Shown here piece by piece: positions 38,401-48,170 of a stretch of 64,000 bases of DNA; the first letter of the stretch is position 1; every line of letters starts with the position of its first letter. The notes beneath the pieces are model-generated. The model ran no database searches. It worked only from the letters and a program-made list of their open reading frames with translations, and had not been told where the DNA came from. The translations under genes were made by a program, and so were the position numbers. Source of the stretch: Alentia gelatinosa (Eukaryota; Annelida; Polychaeta; Phyllodocida; Polynoidae); NCBI GenBank assembly GCA_950022655.1, contig OX465583.1, positions 38,033,360-38,097,359 on the forward strand, in the 5' to 3' direction.

Positions 38401-41400
38401 TCTGACTCCGCACAACCATCCATGTCCACGGTAACCTGGATGCCCTCGCTGTCTATAGGGCTGTAGAGGGGGACAAAACAGGGGCAGTGAGTGAATGAAG
38501 AAAATTGGCTAAACTCGGTGATTGCATGATAGATTAAAAAAAAACACATCAGGTAATGATCTCAAGGGATCTATTTGTGAGATTTCGACTCATTTCAAGA
38601 GCTTGCCAGAGCAATTGACATGGTTTTTTTGGGGGAAAACGTAACAGACCCATTGTCCTTTATTGTGTATCAAAAACGTTTATTAAAGATACATGTACTA
38701 ATATGTGACAATGAGAAAATACCATGGCGAATTCTTCACAGAGCTGGGCTAGAAGATGAAACTAATGTAATAGAAGACATTATTGAAATACATTATGATG
38801 ATAATAGATATATTATCAGTTCAATAATAACGGGCCCATCTGAGGTATGGTATGTGTTGTATATGCTGACTGTAATACTAAAATCTGTACTCCTGAGTTA
38901 GTAGTAGGGCTGGTTGCAATCATAGGGTCTGCACTGCTGAGTAAGTAGGGGGACACTTATTGTGATGACAGGTTAGCAATACGCACGTGTTGAGTTGAGA
39001 CACGGCGGAGGCACATATCCGCTGCTCGGGCACCGTGGTCCAGCGTACAGCGAGGTCCACCAGGGCTGCTGCATCCATCAATCCGTAACCGTACTTCAGA
39101 CTCACTGTAAGGGCAAAGTAGTTTAACGCAATTAGTGTAACAACTAGATAAAACACGAAAAGTATGCCACGTGATTATTTAGGACAGCAAAGTGGATCAC
39201 TCAGAAATAATTTTCATTCCGTATAATTTTTACGTTTTACCAGCTATCTGATTCAATGATATATATTTTGGTCAATGGAAGTTAGCCTTTTTAAGCTATT
39301 GGTATTGTCTCAATTTGATGCCATGGACTACATTTTCGATAATCAAATGTGGACATTGTCAAGATAAACATATACTAGAATCATAAACAAATCTCTGGTA
39401 TACATATTGTCCGGCTATGATAACCAAATGACTCACAAATGAGACCGAGCAAACTTTACTGATTAGGTCTATTGCTATATAAGTGGCAATGGGATGTTAA
39501 TTCATGTTTGTAACGACTGAAGACGGAAAACAAATCTGAATTCAAAAATTCAACAATGAAAATGACCTATCCGGCGAGATGCTCACCTTTCCTGCCGACA
39601 CCATTGACTGACCACTCGCCGTCTAGGAGTGGGTCCGGGCGTGCTGTCATCATAACCACATACTGCATGTCACGCCACGTTAAATCAGGGCTGGAATGAT
39701 GATATAATACACAAATTTAAATCACTCACACAGGGTTATACATATTTCTTGTGATGGTTACATGTACATTATACTGCATGTCTGCCCTACACTGTAAACA
39801 ATTTCCCATTAATTTAATGATACTGTAAACTGACCATATATGGGACGGTTTAAGATACTGAACTCGGACTATAACAATAAGATACTGTTCATGTTCGATT
39901 GAAAATACAATAGCTGGGACTGTGTGCTATTGTGACAAGTCATAAGAGATGCTCTGATTTCGGGGCTTGATGACGTTTTAGGGACTTATTTTCCGTAAAC
40001 TGCTACTTTCACAAGCAGAAGATTACACTCAGGCCTCTGTAACTCCTGCTTGCAAATTACACACACCCAATTCGTTTTCTATTGAGACTCCGTAATCGGT
40101 GGTTAATAAGGTTTGATAAAGCACGAGATAAGCCTTGTATCTGTAATATGTAATCCAATCCTTTTCAATATTCTGATTAGATATAGACATGAAATTGACA
40201 TTGAAACATCTGAAGCATACTTCGCGATATTGTAAACTAAACCGCGTCCCATACATTGTAGTCTGCTTCAAATGCTACACGAATTACGCTTGCCTTGAAA
40301 CCCCAATCTGCCTATACACCCACGTTAAGGCACCAGCCGTTAAGTATCCATAAATGTATCCCATTACGCTACCATCACCCCCAGGGGAACTGGCCGAATG
40401 CAGACAGGGCGCACGAATACGTCATGCATGGCAAATCCCTGTCACCGACGGCACCAACTTTCTGTGTCGATTTATGATTATGGGCTGAATTTTGATTGGG
40501 CCCATTGTGACAACGCGAGGGTATTGAAAGCGCTAGTTGTGTGGAGAAAGGATGTTGGTACTAATTCACCAGGTAGCTTGATGGGATATCATAAACATTT
40601 TCTTAACTCCTTATCGTACATGCTCCATACATGCATTACAAGTACCTTTTATGTTTCTTTAGTATTTCTCAGGGCAGCTTCAACGAACAAGTCATGTCAG
40701 GGAGAAACTATGATCAACACTACAGACATGGTATACAACCTCACTTGGCCCAGAACAAAATTCTCATGGCAAAGTATTTTACCAGTCTCAAGGAAAATTG
40801 GATTCACATAGAAGGACATACCTGGTACATAATCTCAGATCTATATGGTCCCAGTGAACACTCACCCTGGGACTAAAGCACACTTAGGTTGAGGCCTACT
40901 GAGATTCCCTACTGGCACACAATCTCCTCGTCTGAATTATATGGTTCCATTTCCATGAAACAAGTATTTACCCCTGCAATTGTCGGTAACAATTTCACCC
41001 ACTGATGTACAGAATCCCTTCAGATTTTGATTTTAAACACTTCTAAAATCTAGAGGATGATTTTGGTGAGACAAATGGACCTACTGAGGAATCGCCGAAT
41101 AAGTACCTGCCCTAGCCAATAGGAGGCCAGCACACATGATTTGTAACACCCCTCACCTCAAGAGTACTTGAGTTCCAGGGTGAGGGTTCACCCAGACTAT
41201 GTCTGAGATTAAGTACCAGGTGTTACCTTCCATGTGAATCCGATTCACCACTGTTCTTTGAGACTGGCTAAAGCACCTTTCCATGAGAATTTTGTACCAA
41301 TGGATTTCATGAGATTTCGAACCCTGTAAGGTACATCAATCCCACCGTGTGAGTCCCATCTAATCATGCTTGCTGGCCGCTAATTGGCTAGGGCAGGTAC

Positions 41401-44400
41401 TTAGTCAGCGACTCCGCAGCAGGTACATTTCTCTCGCCAAAATCAAAATCTCATGGGATTCTGTACCTTATCAGGGGTAATTGTCGCTGACAATTGCGGG
41501 GGAAAATACCCGTCTCAGGGAAATGGAATCATACTATTCAGACGAGGAGATAATGTTCCAGTACAGAGTCACAGCAGGATTTGTCTCAGACAATCACCCT
41601 GTGAGGTCAGTGAATCCAATCGTGTGAACCTCACTTAAGAGATTGCAAATAAGAGAGTGAGAAGAAAGAAGATAACAGTAAGATGGCCATGCTGTTAAAA
41701 TGTGTAAATATTGTAGAGTATTCTGAGCACAGGGTAAATACATTGGAAAGACCCTTGATAAAACGCCATATAAAGATACTCAATAAACCCTTTGATGATC
41801 ATACTGAGTGACCGTTCTATATATAAACTCAAAAGGTAAAAACCATGAAGGGTACCCTGCCTTTGTTTTACAAAGAGCGGCATGAAAACTGTCTCATAAA
41901 TATTACCATTATATACTCCCAGTCAGTGGCACCACACCTTAGCGCTACAGAAATCCTGCATGCACGCCATACCATGTGGCCTCACACCTCCCAATTATAT
42001 ATATCCTGTTTCATCTGACACACTAACGAGGTCCTCCAAGGGAGTTCACCTCTTCTGTCTCTCAGAGGAAGCAGCCTGCTGGGTCAGGCCTTCACTCTCT
42101 TAAAAGGATCACCGGGTATAAATAAAAGGGGTGGCCTGTGTCCACCTTCTTAAGTTGTCGCGTCCTTTCTGGCCACGCCCGGGACATTTTAAGCCCGCTT
42201 TCATACGCAAATTGGCGTCTCCACAGAAACGCTCGGTGACGCCCCCTTTCAACGCATGCGACCAGAGCGAGACTCCAATAGAAACCCATGCTCCTCTGGT
42301 CTATAGGCTCGCCACCAGGGGCCCTTAGAAAGGATCGGGGACAGGGAAACGGGGTATGTTCCTGCCACATTCAAATCTGGCCGCTTTTAATGATAAAGAC
42401 AGGGCTGTTACTCCCACCCAAGAGCAATGGTCGACTGAAATCGTTCACCAAAATGCCCTATTCACTCAGGTATTGATCGGCCTTGACGGCTAATGCCCGG
42501 GGTTTGTAGGGGTCGGGAAGGTGGCGGTGAATAGGCTGCCTGAGCGAATTTGTTACGTGCAAAGGTGGCTTCTTGGTCGTCCCTAATCTCAGTCTCTGAT
42601 AAGGTGGCGTAAAATAATAGTTGTATGTAGCTATCATTTAGGTCCAATCTGTGATGATTCTTTCATCCCCCTATGTCATACTTCTCCACTATGATTCAAA
42701 CTGGGATGAGTCTTTTATGTCTGTATATCAAATTTCTCCAATATGCTCCAGTCTGTATGAGTCATTCACCCTCTCTCTCATATTTTTTTAATCATAATTA
42801 TAAATCAGCAATTTTCAGACAGAGAGACAGAGAATAATCTAACTAACCACAAACCCAGTAACACTAACAGTATTATATGATATATTTCCGAGGTTATCGA
42901 AGACATACAATACAATAGACTGCACTGTACTCAGTGAACGCAGGCCGGGACGTCTATAATGATTTCCCGGTAGCAGAATGTAGATCAATTTACACGTAGC
43001 TTTCACCATCCTATACATAATAGTATAGAGCTGTAAGCATTGTCAGAGCCAATTTATCACCGGGTCCGCCGATGTCTCCTTTTATCTAGCCTGTCAGCGA
43101 ACTCAACAAAAGTATCATATAGCGAATTCTGTGAAGCTACTGCAGTTAATGTATATCACCTGATACCTCGGCAAACTTACAGAAGACAGTGTCTAGAGCA
43201 GTTTGCACTGAGGGACCTCAGGGATTCCATCCGGGCCGAGAAGGGAGAAAGCATGCAGAGCATGGACTGCCGTAGCAAGTGGCTGGCAGCGGCGAGGTCG
43301 TTGTAGAATAAGTACGCCCTAATAGTCCTTTCACGTCATAACTACTTTGGCATTCGGGTCGGGCGTCTGGGTGACTGCGGTATTAGTATGACGTCACTTC
43401 TGGTGACGCTGAGCTGCTCGTGACGTACCGTGACCACGTGATCTGCTCAGTGTGGTGCTGTGTTGGGTGCCCGCTGCGGGCGGGAATGCTAGGAAGGAAG
43501 GGACAATCTCTACGGCCAGACCCAGCTCAAATTAGCCTTGATGGACTGGTTCTAGCTTATTCCAAAGGGTAGTGCCTCGATAAGTGATCTTTAGTATTTG
43601 CTCCTTTTATGCCGGTGCTTACATGTAATATAACCCAATGTGAGTCAGCAATGTGATGTCAAGGCTAGAATGTCCTTGCAAAGTGAAGTAATGGCCAAGG
43701 GATAACAAGTTGGCAGTTAAAGTTTAACTTTTAGTGTGTGCCAATCAACTCAATAAGCTAGAGTGAGCTAATGGATGCTAGGAATAAATCTAACAAAAAC
43801 ACAATTGAGAATATGAAATTGCCCTAGCAGTCCAAAATGAAGTAAAGTATTTTTCACAAAAGCTTCCACGTAAATGGCTTATTCCATGTAAATGGATATA
43901 CTAGATTCAGTGGGTTATTATGGAATGCAAACTCAAGTTAAAAGAGTATAGACTTCAGTGTGCACTTGCACATAGGGTAGGGTTAGTGGAGGGACAGACT
44001 GAGCAATGAATTACTTTACACTTCGGACGTCATTATATGATAACAATAGAGGTATTAATCTTGCGAGCTCTTTATCTCGAATGTTTCCCAGCATGGCTCA
44101 ATATCCACTTCAAGTTTCATCAATATAGTTGTGTTTGAATCAGTGAGATGCACCTTTCTCCGCGGGGTCGTATGATCATTATCACCATTGGTTTACAGTC
44201 TGCATATATATTGTCCTTACTAGAATTTGATCTATTCTCTTTCAGTGTTCAATAGCAAAAGCCATGTACAACGTATTGCTTTCCCACCCCCTCAACTATG
44301 ATACCCTACTTATTAGTCCTGTCTGAGGGTGTGGCATAGTTATACATTTTTATGGAGATAAAAAAAACTCACTTGGCTTCCAGCGCCAACGCACAGATGG

Positions 44401-44473
44401 CCGCAGCGAGTGGCGCGGAGGCCGAGGTGCCTGTATGCGCCTCCGTACACTCGCCGTGAAGGTCTGTCGTGAT
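28603..44473 (-). CDS. PCSK5-like: Furin-family proprotein convertase (Furin-2/PCSK5 type), 3' part, 16 exons
   Basis: Subtilisin-like endoprotease that cleaves secreted precursors after paired basic residues in the trans-Golgi and at the cell surface. Sixteen GT-AG exons were found: 44373-44473, 39587-39690, 38987-39104, 38153-38460, 37352-37845, 36599-36699, 35593-35783, 34940-35087, 34389-34550, 33451-33560, 32861-32963, 31970-32164, 31249-31448, 30382-30545, 29678-29843, 28603-28949. All phases match, giving 3012 nt (1003 codons plus stop). In order, they encode the catalytic serine ([12 protein letters not shown]), the LTWRDMQ and KYGYGLMDA blocks, the P domain (with RRGD and HLVSPNGTR), an unusual acidic Pro-rich linker of about 140 residues, ten furin-type repeats (CxxCxxxCxxC), a membrane segment ([20 protein letters not shown]) and a cytoplasmic tail with an EDLEDED cluster. 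Ten repeats plus a membrane anchor fit invertebrate Furin-2 and PC5B best. The signal peptide, pro-domain, and catalytic Asp, His and oxyanion Asn exons were not found; the gene is 5'-incomplete in this window. Confidence 0.96.
29678..29843 (-). CDS. PCSK5-like: Convertase exon: furin repeat 10
   Basis: [20 protein letters not shown] then [19 protein letters not shown], ending in a Cys-rich SCCSCHPKT segment. Acceptor CATACAG, donor GTCCGT. Confidence 0.94.
30382..30545 (-). CDS. PCSK5-like: Convertase exon: end of furin repeat 9
   Basis: [20 protein letters not shown] then Ser/Thr-rich sequence ([19 protein letters not shown]) that could be O-glycosylated. Acceptor AACACAG, donor GTATGA. 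Confidence 0.93.
31249..31448 (-). CDS. PCSK5-like: Convertase exon: furin repeat 8 and start of 9
   Basis: [39 protein letters not shown] and HPLCLTCK. Acceptor TTTTACAG, donor GTAATC. Confidence 0.96.
31970..32164 (-). CDS. PCSK5-like: Convertase exon: furin repeat 7
   Basis: [20 protein letters not shown] and [20 protein letters not shown], then [20 protein letters not shown]. Acceptor CTATATAG, donor GTAAGG. Confidence 0.96.
32406..32756. mobile_element. MITE-like element in convertase intron
   Basis: Terminal inverted repeats CCAGGCGTTTACACTAGA (32406-32423) and, reverse-complemented from 32756, CCCGGCGTTTACACTAGA enclose about 350 bases of non-coding sequence. The ends recall hAT-type MITEs, but I could not define a target duplication. 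Confidence 0.6.
32861..32963 (-). CDS. PCSK5-like: Convertase exon: furin repeat 6
   Basis: [20 protein letters not shown] then [15 protein letters not shown]. Acceptor CCAACAACAG, donor GTACGT; phase agrees on both sides. Confidence 0.95.
33451..33560 (-). CDS. PCSK5-like: Convertase exon: furin repeat 5
   Basis: [20 protein letters not shown] then [16 protein letters not shown]. Acceptor TTGCAG, donor GTGAGG. This short exon is easily missed; its phase fits exactly. Confidence 0.95.
33633..33665. pseudogene. Partial duplicate of the furin-repeat-5 exon edge
   Basis: TTAAAACGGCTAGAATGACAC followed by a relic of the splice acceptor repeats, with changes, the start of the 33451-33560 exon and its 3' splice site about 95 bases upstream in the intron. 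No intact coding potential. Confidence 0.5.
34389..34550 (-). CDS. PCSK5-like: Convertase exon: furin repeat 4
   Basis: [20 protein letters not shown] then [18 protein letters not shown] and GECLK. Acceptor GTTGTAG, donor GTGAGT. Confidence 0.96.
34940..35087 (-). CDS. PCSK5-like: Convertase exon: furin repeat 3
   Basis: [20 protein letters not shown] then [18 protein letters not shown]. Acceptor GTTTCAG, donor GTATGC; phases 1 to 2 agree with neighbours. Confidence 0.96.
35392..35479. repeat. (TA)n microsatellite
   Basis: About 88 bases of TA dinucleotides with one AATAA interruption near the right end, inside a convertase intron. Confidence 0.97.
35593..35783 (-). CDS. PCSK5-like: Convertase exon: furin repeat 2
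   Basis: [20 protein letters not shown], then [20 protein letters not shown]: furin-type repeat. Acceptor TGCACAG, donor GTGAGT; frame continuous with neighbours. Confidence 0.95.
36186..36258 (+). tRNA. tRNA-Phe-GAA: tRNA-Phe (GAA)
   Basis: A 73-base cloverleaf with A box TAGCTCAGTTGG, anticodon arm TTAGA-CTGAAGA-TCTAA (anticodon GAA), T arm CCCGG-TTCGATC-CCGGG, discriminator A, and a T-rich terminator about 18 bases downstream (TTTTTT). The acceptor stem has a C5-U68 mismatch and a U4-G69 wobble. It lies in a convertase intron on the opposite strand. Possibly functional, possibly early in decay. Confidence 0.88.
36599..36699 (-). CDS. PCSK5-like: Convertase exon: furin repeat 1
   Basis: [20 protein letters not shown] then DCHTC: first cysteine-rich repeat. 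Acceptor TTTTCAG, donor GTAAGC. Phase fits both neighbours. Confidence 0.93.
37352..37845 (-). CDS. PCSK5-like: Convertase exon: end of P domain and acidic linker
   Basis: Starts [13 protein letters not shown], the end of the P domain, then runs about 140 residues of low-complexity Pro/Thr/Gly and acidic sequence ([32 protein letters not shown]). Mammalian furins and PC5 have a much shorter link to the cysteine-rich region. Acceptor TTCACCAG, donor GTGAGA; length and phase fit. Confidence 0.93.
38153..38460 (-). CDS. PCSK5-like: Convertase exon: P domain
   Basis: Encodes most of the P (Homo B) domain: [61 protein letters not shown]. The RRGD motif typical of furins is kept. Acceptor CCTCTACAG, donor GTGAGA. 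Confidence 0.97.
38987..39104 (-). CDS. PCSK5-like: Convertase exon: catalytic domain/P-domain junction
   Basis: Encodes [19 protein letters not shown] and [19 protein letters not shown], matching the conserved furin GYGLLDA segment. Acceptor CCTTACAG, donor GTGCGT. Confidence 0.96.
39587..39690 (-). CDS. PCSK5-like: Convertase exon: end of catalytic domain
   Basis: Encodes [20 protein letters not shown] through SVNGVGRK, the hallmark segment after the catalytic serine in furins. Acceptor ATTCCAG, donor GTGAGC; phases 2 to 1. Confidence 0.97.
39691..44372 (-). other. Convertase intron of 4.7 kb
   Basis: Separates the catalytic serine exon from the LTWRDMQ exon. It contains a large foldback element (40909-41564), a TATA-like GGTATAAATAAAAGG near 42116, and a GC-richer patch at about 43200-43500 with a TGACGTCA (about 43390) and a CACGTG (about 43436). 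A plus-strand frame at 43040-43306 looks exon-like but is unassigned. Confidence 0.7.
40909..41564. repeat. Large foldback element, arms over 200 bp
   Basis: The left arm (about 40909-41141) and right arm (about 41362-41564) are imperfect reverse complements along their length. Examples are ATCTCCTCGTCTGAAT at 40921 against ATTCAGACGAGGAGAT at 41536, GTACAGAATCCC against GGGATTCTGTAC, and AGTACCTGCCCTAGCCAAT against ATTGGCTAGGGCAGGTACT. It is non-coding and about 656 bp long, within a convertase intron. Confidence 0.85.
44373..44473 (-). CDS. PCSK5-like: Convertase exon: catalytic serine
   Basis: Encodes [20 protein letters not shown] and [14 protein letters not shown]; the Ser of GTSASAP is the nucleophile. 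Acceptor TTGGTTTCAG, donor GTGAGT; starts in phase 0 and ends with two bases that complete the Asn of the EAN-PDLTW junction. A CT-rich tract on the minus strand (44560-44775) lies upstream. Confidence 0.97.
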
Positions 44474-46994
44474 CTGAAACCAAGCAAATAAGACATCTGT
44501 ATACCTGCTGTTTCAGACTTACATATAGAGCCACGGCCATGGGGCGCACACACAAGGGACGGATGATAAGGGAGACAGAGAGATAGGTGGGGATTGTGAA
44601 GGCACGAGAGACAGGGAGGGAGACAGACAGACGGACAGAGAGCGAGAGAGAGACACACACGGAGACAAAGAGACAAAGAAACAAAGAAATACAGAGAAAC
44701 AAAGGTAGAGAGGGGCAGAGAAATAGGGAAGCAGTTATTAAGACAGAGATCGACGGGCAGAGAAAGATTGAGATCTAATGCAAACTGAATGGAACTGGTT
44801 GGACGAAGAGACACCAAACGTCCATATACCACAAACAAAGCTTAGCCGCTTACACACATATGTTGGACACCGAATACTGTAGTCCCTTTGCGATATTCTC
44901 CCAGTTTTTAGGAAGGTAGATCTCAAACCTCGCGCAAAAAGTGTGGTTAGAATTTCATTAGAACGCCCAGTATATTTAAACCAGTCCTCTGTCATAGATT
45001 TGATAGAAACAGGAGTTTGACTTAGCCATTGAAATGAGGCGCACCCATGAAACTTAATCTCTTTAATTACAATCTGCCAAAATCATGTCAATAACCTTGA
45101 AATTAATCAAACTCGTGGATGCTACAACAAGAAAGGCCACAAGTGGTCAAACCATCATACGTCATTTCTCGCAAACAAATTTGATCCATCCAAGTATGAC
45201 CGCTCCTTCTTGTTCCTCGTAATACGTGACATTCATTATGCTTTTAATTGTGAAGATATTGTATGCCTCTGACTCACTGAATCTGCTTCTCGTGGCCTTG
45301 TTAGTGGCCGTCTTCAATGACAGCTGGCCTTTATTCATACCAAGTGAAACCCAACACTGATAAGGTGTATTACATGCCGCATTGTCCTTGCAGTTCAACC
45401 GATCGCAAAGGTCTTCACCAAGTCGCCTTATGAGTATAGCAATTGCACGAAATGCTGAGTGTAGCGAACAGTACTTAAACCCAACATAGCCTCAATCTTG
45501 TAAGCAGCGTATAAATTACAGTGTGCTTCCGAATAAAAAAAAGAGAGTGAAATGAAGCTTTTCTTTCAATTTGATGACTACGCACTGATATTATATATCA
45601 GAAAGGATGGGAGGTGGTGTAACCCGAGACTGTATCAGTATGATACGGTGACACTGCACGTAGCTGACGACTGATTATACATTCTATCTGCACCGACGGA
45701 GGATTTCTTTAAATCTGCATTCCATCACCGACAAATTCCATACGGTTTGATTTCGACGGTGTCCTCAGGAATAGGTCACAGGTAGTGAATGCAATTTTGG
45801 GTAGAGAAATCGTTGGGTCAGGAATTTTGCTGTTTACCCTTATTGATATCTCATTGGGAACGTGCAATAATCGGTCGGCAGCGGCAAATACTATAATCGG
45901 TGGTCAAAATTGGTGAGTGTCAACTGGGCCTTACATCAGCTGTCCTCTTACATGATATGTTTTATGGATATATAGGGACTGCAACTATCAGGTTAGTAAG
46001 ACCTGCCTCTAAACCCCATTCTCAACAAAGTATGGTCCTATATTCGGTTCTAGATTGTACAACTATCGTCAAGATTGATGGGAGAAACAGTGAATCCGAA
46101 AACGACGTGACTTAAGGGCTAGATGAATACATGGTGAAATGTGAATTGGTTTGGAAAAGTTGTGGAGGTCCAATACTCCTTGATATACAGGGGCTATTCA
46201 GTGTTGTGCTATCATACCGTATAGGGGGTGTCTATCTTAAAATCCCCAAATGCAGTATTAACTGCAAGAAGTCCTTTAGATTGTATATCCATGCGTCGGT
46301 ATTGCGAAAGTAGTAATATTTTAAAGATACTAATTAGTAATGACTTTTAAAATCTACTACAGTCCTAGCTTTAGGCACCTTATGTGTTCGGAGCTCAATG
46401 GAACATCACATTGTCTCAAATATCTAGTTGTGTCACTTGGCCATTATGTGCGCTGCGACTGCTGGTTTCCAGTGGGAACTCCTCGTTACTGTGTGCACAC
46501 TGCTCACTTGGGTACCAGTGACAAGCGGTGTTGAGAGATGAGGACACTCAGATGTGTTCAGGCCGTGAAGAGGAGGAGGAGCAGGAGGAGGAAGAGTGGG
46601 AGGAGAAGTGGAGAAGGACCACTCCACACGGTGTAGACCGAACATAGTCCAAGGATATACTCCCCCAATACTCTCACCTCATACTCTCTTCACTCCTATA
46701 TCCATCCACTTACACACACCACACAGTACGGCAGGTTGGCGGCAAAGGTCAATAATCATTGCCACAGTTCCTGTAGTATTTTCCAAGAACAGCGCGCACT
46801 GTTGGATTTACCTAGAAACAAGCGCATATCAGTAGGTGCTGTCATGCCCCATGTCTCGACCGGAGTTAGGATCGGGATAGAATGCACAACTCAACATACA
46901 TTTCACTTGTGATTTGTCTCCATCAGACATTTAAACAAACAATTTGGAAAAGGGAGACCCATCCAAGTTGTCCCATGCTACTCTCCAGTGCATA
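44474..46994. other. Unassigned DNA upstream of the convertase exons
   Basis: No exon of the missing 5' convertase part was recognised (searched for coding of DDGIE, HGTRCAGE and VWASGNGG-type motifs on the minus strand). It holds an AGAGACAGAGA-rich tract (44560-44775) and a GGAGGA-rich patch (46565-46615). Confidence 0.5.
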
Positions 46995-47400
46995 TCGTCA
47001 TATACCCTTTCATTCACAAGCCTTCTTTCCAAGCCAAAAAACAAAACTTATAGATTTGGCCAAGATTCATACAGGCCGCTTTTTCTATCCTAATTTTCCA
47101 CTTTAGTTCGCAATATTGAGTAAAATCTAAATCATTTCGATGGAAATATTTCTGTCTGTGAATAAACATCTTAGCATTTAAGAGAAGAAAGTTACCAAGT
47201 CTTTTGTCCTTTTTCACCAGAGTACCATATCGACCAGATATTATTCATTTTTTCGTCACAGACAGGATATCCGTAATGAATTTCCGTAGATACATCTCTC
47301 ACTGTTGGGCATTCTATCAAAAAATGAAGCAAATATCCTCTATTTGGTAGTAGTTGCATTCCGCTGACTGAACAATCCTGGTTATCAGCCAAAGACATTT
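46995..47400 (-). mobile_element. LINE C-terminal fragment
   Basis: Two overlapping minus-strand frames give the C-terminal end typical of LINE ORF2: a C-x(n)-H-x4-C zinc-finger-like part (LLHFLIECPTVRD) and then FLLLNAKMFIHRQKYF with a following IRIEKAA. They are in different frames, so there is a frameshift around 47200. A decayed, non-autonomous fragment. Confidence 0.65.
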
Positions 47401-47869
47401 AGACACGTCATTATATAGGATCTGATGAGGATGAGGATGAAACCATAACGCAATCTGGTATTACGAAAACGCCTAACATGTCATCAGCGAGTATGACATA
47501 TACAACAACTATCGCCATTCATGTACAGAGAAAGGGCTTTTGATTTAAATTTTAAATTTGTCTTTGTCAATCGGTTTTTGTGTTTGTTCGCTTAGTCCTT
47601 GCCACAGCCTGGTTCCCCTGTAGAACGGTGACCGTTGGTACTTGCTGGACTTTGCGATCTTCATCTTGAACTTTACCTTCGAGTCACGTCGTGTTCTATG
47701 CGTCCTACGGTCTATCAGACTGACGTCTTTGCTCAATTACTCATTCCCCTTCGTGTCCGTGGTTTATGTTCGTGATGGTCGTATACGATCAGGGTGATTT
47801 GTGAGTAAAATTATATACATGAGAGAGTTCTATGGAGTTGGGAGATTTTATTCAATTAACTAAGACCTA
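47401..47869. other. Unassigned DNA
   Basis: No gene or clear repeat seen between the two LINE fragments. Confidence 0.5.
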
Positions 47870-48170
47870 GTATAAGTCATGAAGTTGCTCGTAAAATATA
47901 TGTAACAGTGATTCTCCCGATGTTAGAGTATTGCGGTTATCTACATGACAGCGCAGCACAAGCCGAAACAGCCAAACTGCAGAAGGCACAGAATAGAGGA
48001 CTGAGGATTTTCCAGGGTTATCGCTAGCTATGTCAAAATTTGGAGGATCTGCACAGGATAACAAGACTTTCTGGACTGCCGACAAAACATGCAGACACCC
48101 TCAGTGATGCACAAATTCAAAGCTGAGACTCGCCACAAAAAATACCGCTCCATGATTTTTCAATGTGCGC
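47870..48170 (+). mobile_element. LINE reverse transcriptase C-terminal fragment
   Basis: The plus strand reads VILPMLEYCGYL and KLQKAQNRGLRIFQGY, the conserved block at the end of LINE reverse transcriptases, then a stop and further in-frame remnants (RITRLSGLPTKHADTL). It is opposite in orientation to the 46995-47400 fragment, so they are either separate insertions or a rearranged one. Confidence 0.72.
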
